From: Geminocystis herdmanii PCC 6308
Lineage (GTDB): Bacteria > Cyanobacteriota > Cyanobacteriia > Cyanobacteriales > Cyanobacteriaceae
Direction of reading: 5' to 3'
Assembly: GCF_000332235.1 (NCBI RefSeq)
Contig: NZ_CM001775.1
Coordinates: 4,078,272 to 4,142,271 of the forward strand
DNA length: 64,000 nt
In this document: positions 63,829-64,000 of the stretch, one piece after another
Layout of the letters: every line of letters starts with the position of its first letter
How positions within the stretch are numbered: the stretch's first letter is position 1
Position numbers and translations under genes: made by a program
Notes under the pieces: model-generated
What the model was told of the DNA's origin: nothing
Database searches by the model: none
Seen by the model: the letters and a program-made list of their open reading frames with translations, nothing else

Positions 63829-64000
63829 TTAATTTAATTCTACGCTGTCAGCATAGCTATAAAGTTCAATACCTAAATTTGTCGCTACGGGTTTAGCACG
63901 ATCGTCCACCATAGGACAAATGACCATTTTACGATTGGCTTTACGTTGATGACGTTTTTCATAAAAAGCTACTTTTCGATCGAATATATACATTCCTGCT
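63829..64000 (-). CDS. 3' end of a gene running past the window edge
   Basis: The frame is open from the right edge to a TAA at 63829-63831 and reads as real protein: GMYIFDRKVAFYEKRHQRKA, KMVICPMVDDRAKPVATNLG and IELYSYADSVELN. About 57 C-terminal residues are visible. It shares a charged and hydrophobic alternation with cyanobacterial hypothetical proteins, and I cannot name it. It converges on the small conserved gene. Confidence 0.75.
   Translation of the reverse strand, partial: AGMYIFDRKVAFYEKRHQRKANRKMVICPMVDDRAKPVATNLGIELYSYADSVELN

Noticed and set aside
1-64000. tRNA, rRNA or transposase genes
   Set aside because: I looked in the intergenic gaps and saw no cloverleaf with TTCGA-type arm, no rRNA text and no transposase motif; a tRNA search program would be needed to exclude them fully.

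Overview
The window comes from a low-GC cyanobacterium, probably a unicellular type like Geminocystis or Cyanobacterium. The support is psbH, psbN, a Psb32-type protein, a PAP/fibrillin protein, a DUF3134 protein, KGK-family proteins, many CGATCG palindromes (HIP1-like) and several heptanucleotide repeat tracts. The genus is inferred and cannot be proved here. I saw no rRNA, tRNA, CRISPR array, intact transposase or phage gene.

Layout. (1) 0-9 kb: 3' part of a giant Ser/Thr kinase-AAA-GAF-PAS-GGDEF protein, an ADP-ribosylglycohydrolase-like protein, a dynamin-like GTPase. (2) 9-12 kb: small accessory genes: a lone HicB, a Uma2 nuclease, three tandem KGK genes, a HicAB pair. (3) 12-32 kb: ordinary chromosome with signalling genes (Crp/Fnr regulator, histidine kinase, FHA-PAS-GGDEF cyclase, a kinase lacking its phosphoacceptor His), ComM/YifB, TlyA, a RelE/RHH pair, LarC, MutT between palindrome pairs, ureE-ureA divergent from ureB, an ABC1 kinase, and a repeat-rich acidic protein. 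(4) 32-45 kb: housekeeping genes (murF, dnaG, dxs, a GHMP sugar kinase, tatA, psbH/psbN, hpnA-like epimerase) mixed with a Doc/AbrB pair, secreted or unknown proteins and heptad repeats. (5) 45.4-62.5 kb: the standout region. (6) 62.7-64 kb: psb32, a small conserved gene and the 3' end of another gene.

The 45-62 kb locus encodes a small membrane protein, a tubulin/FtsZ-like GTPase, a large Hsp70/actin-like ATPase with intact nucleotide motifs, a zinc-ribbon coiled-coil protein, a bitopic membrane protein, and a second Hsp70/actin-like protein whose nucleotide motifs are degraded. All are on the minus strand with mostly short gaps. Divergent from them is a von Willebrand A lipoprotein. A module of about 115-130 residues, which I cannot assign to a named family, occurs seven times in six proteins of the locus and ties them together. 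I read this as one multicomponent, membrane-associated system combining actin-like and tubulin-like NTPases; its function is unknown. Tubulin_2/FtsZ-like proteins near vWA proteins have been discussed as predicted membrane-remodelling systems, but the seven-copy module and the active/degraded ATPase pair are not something I can match to a described system.
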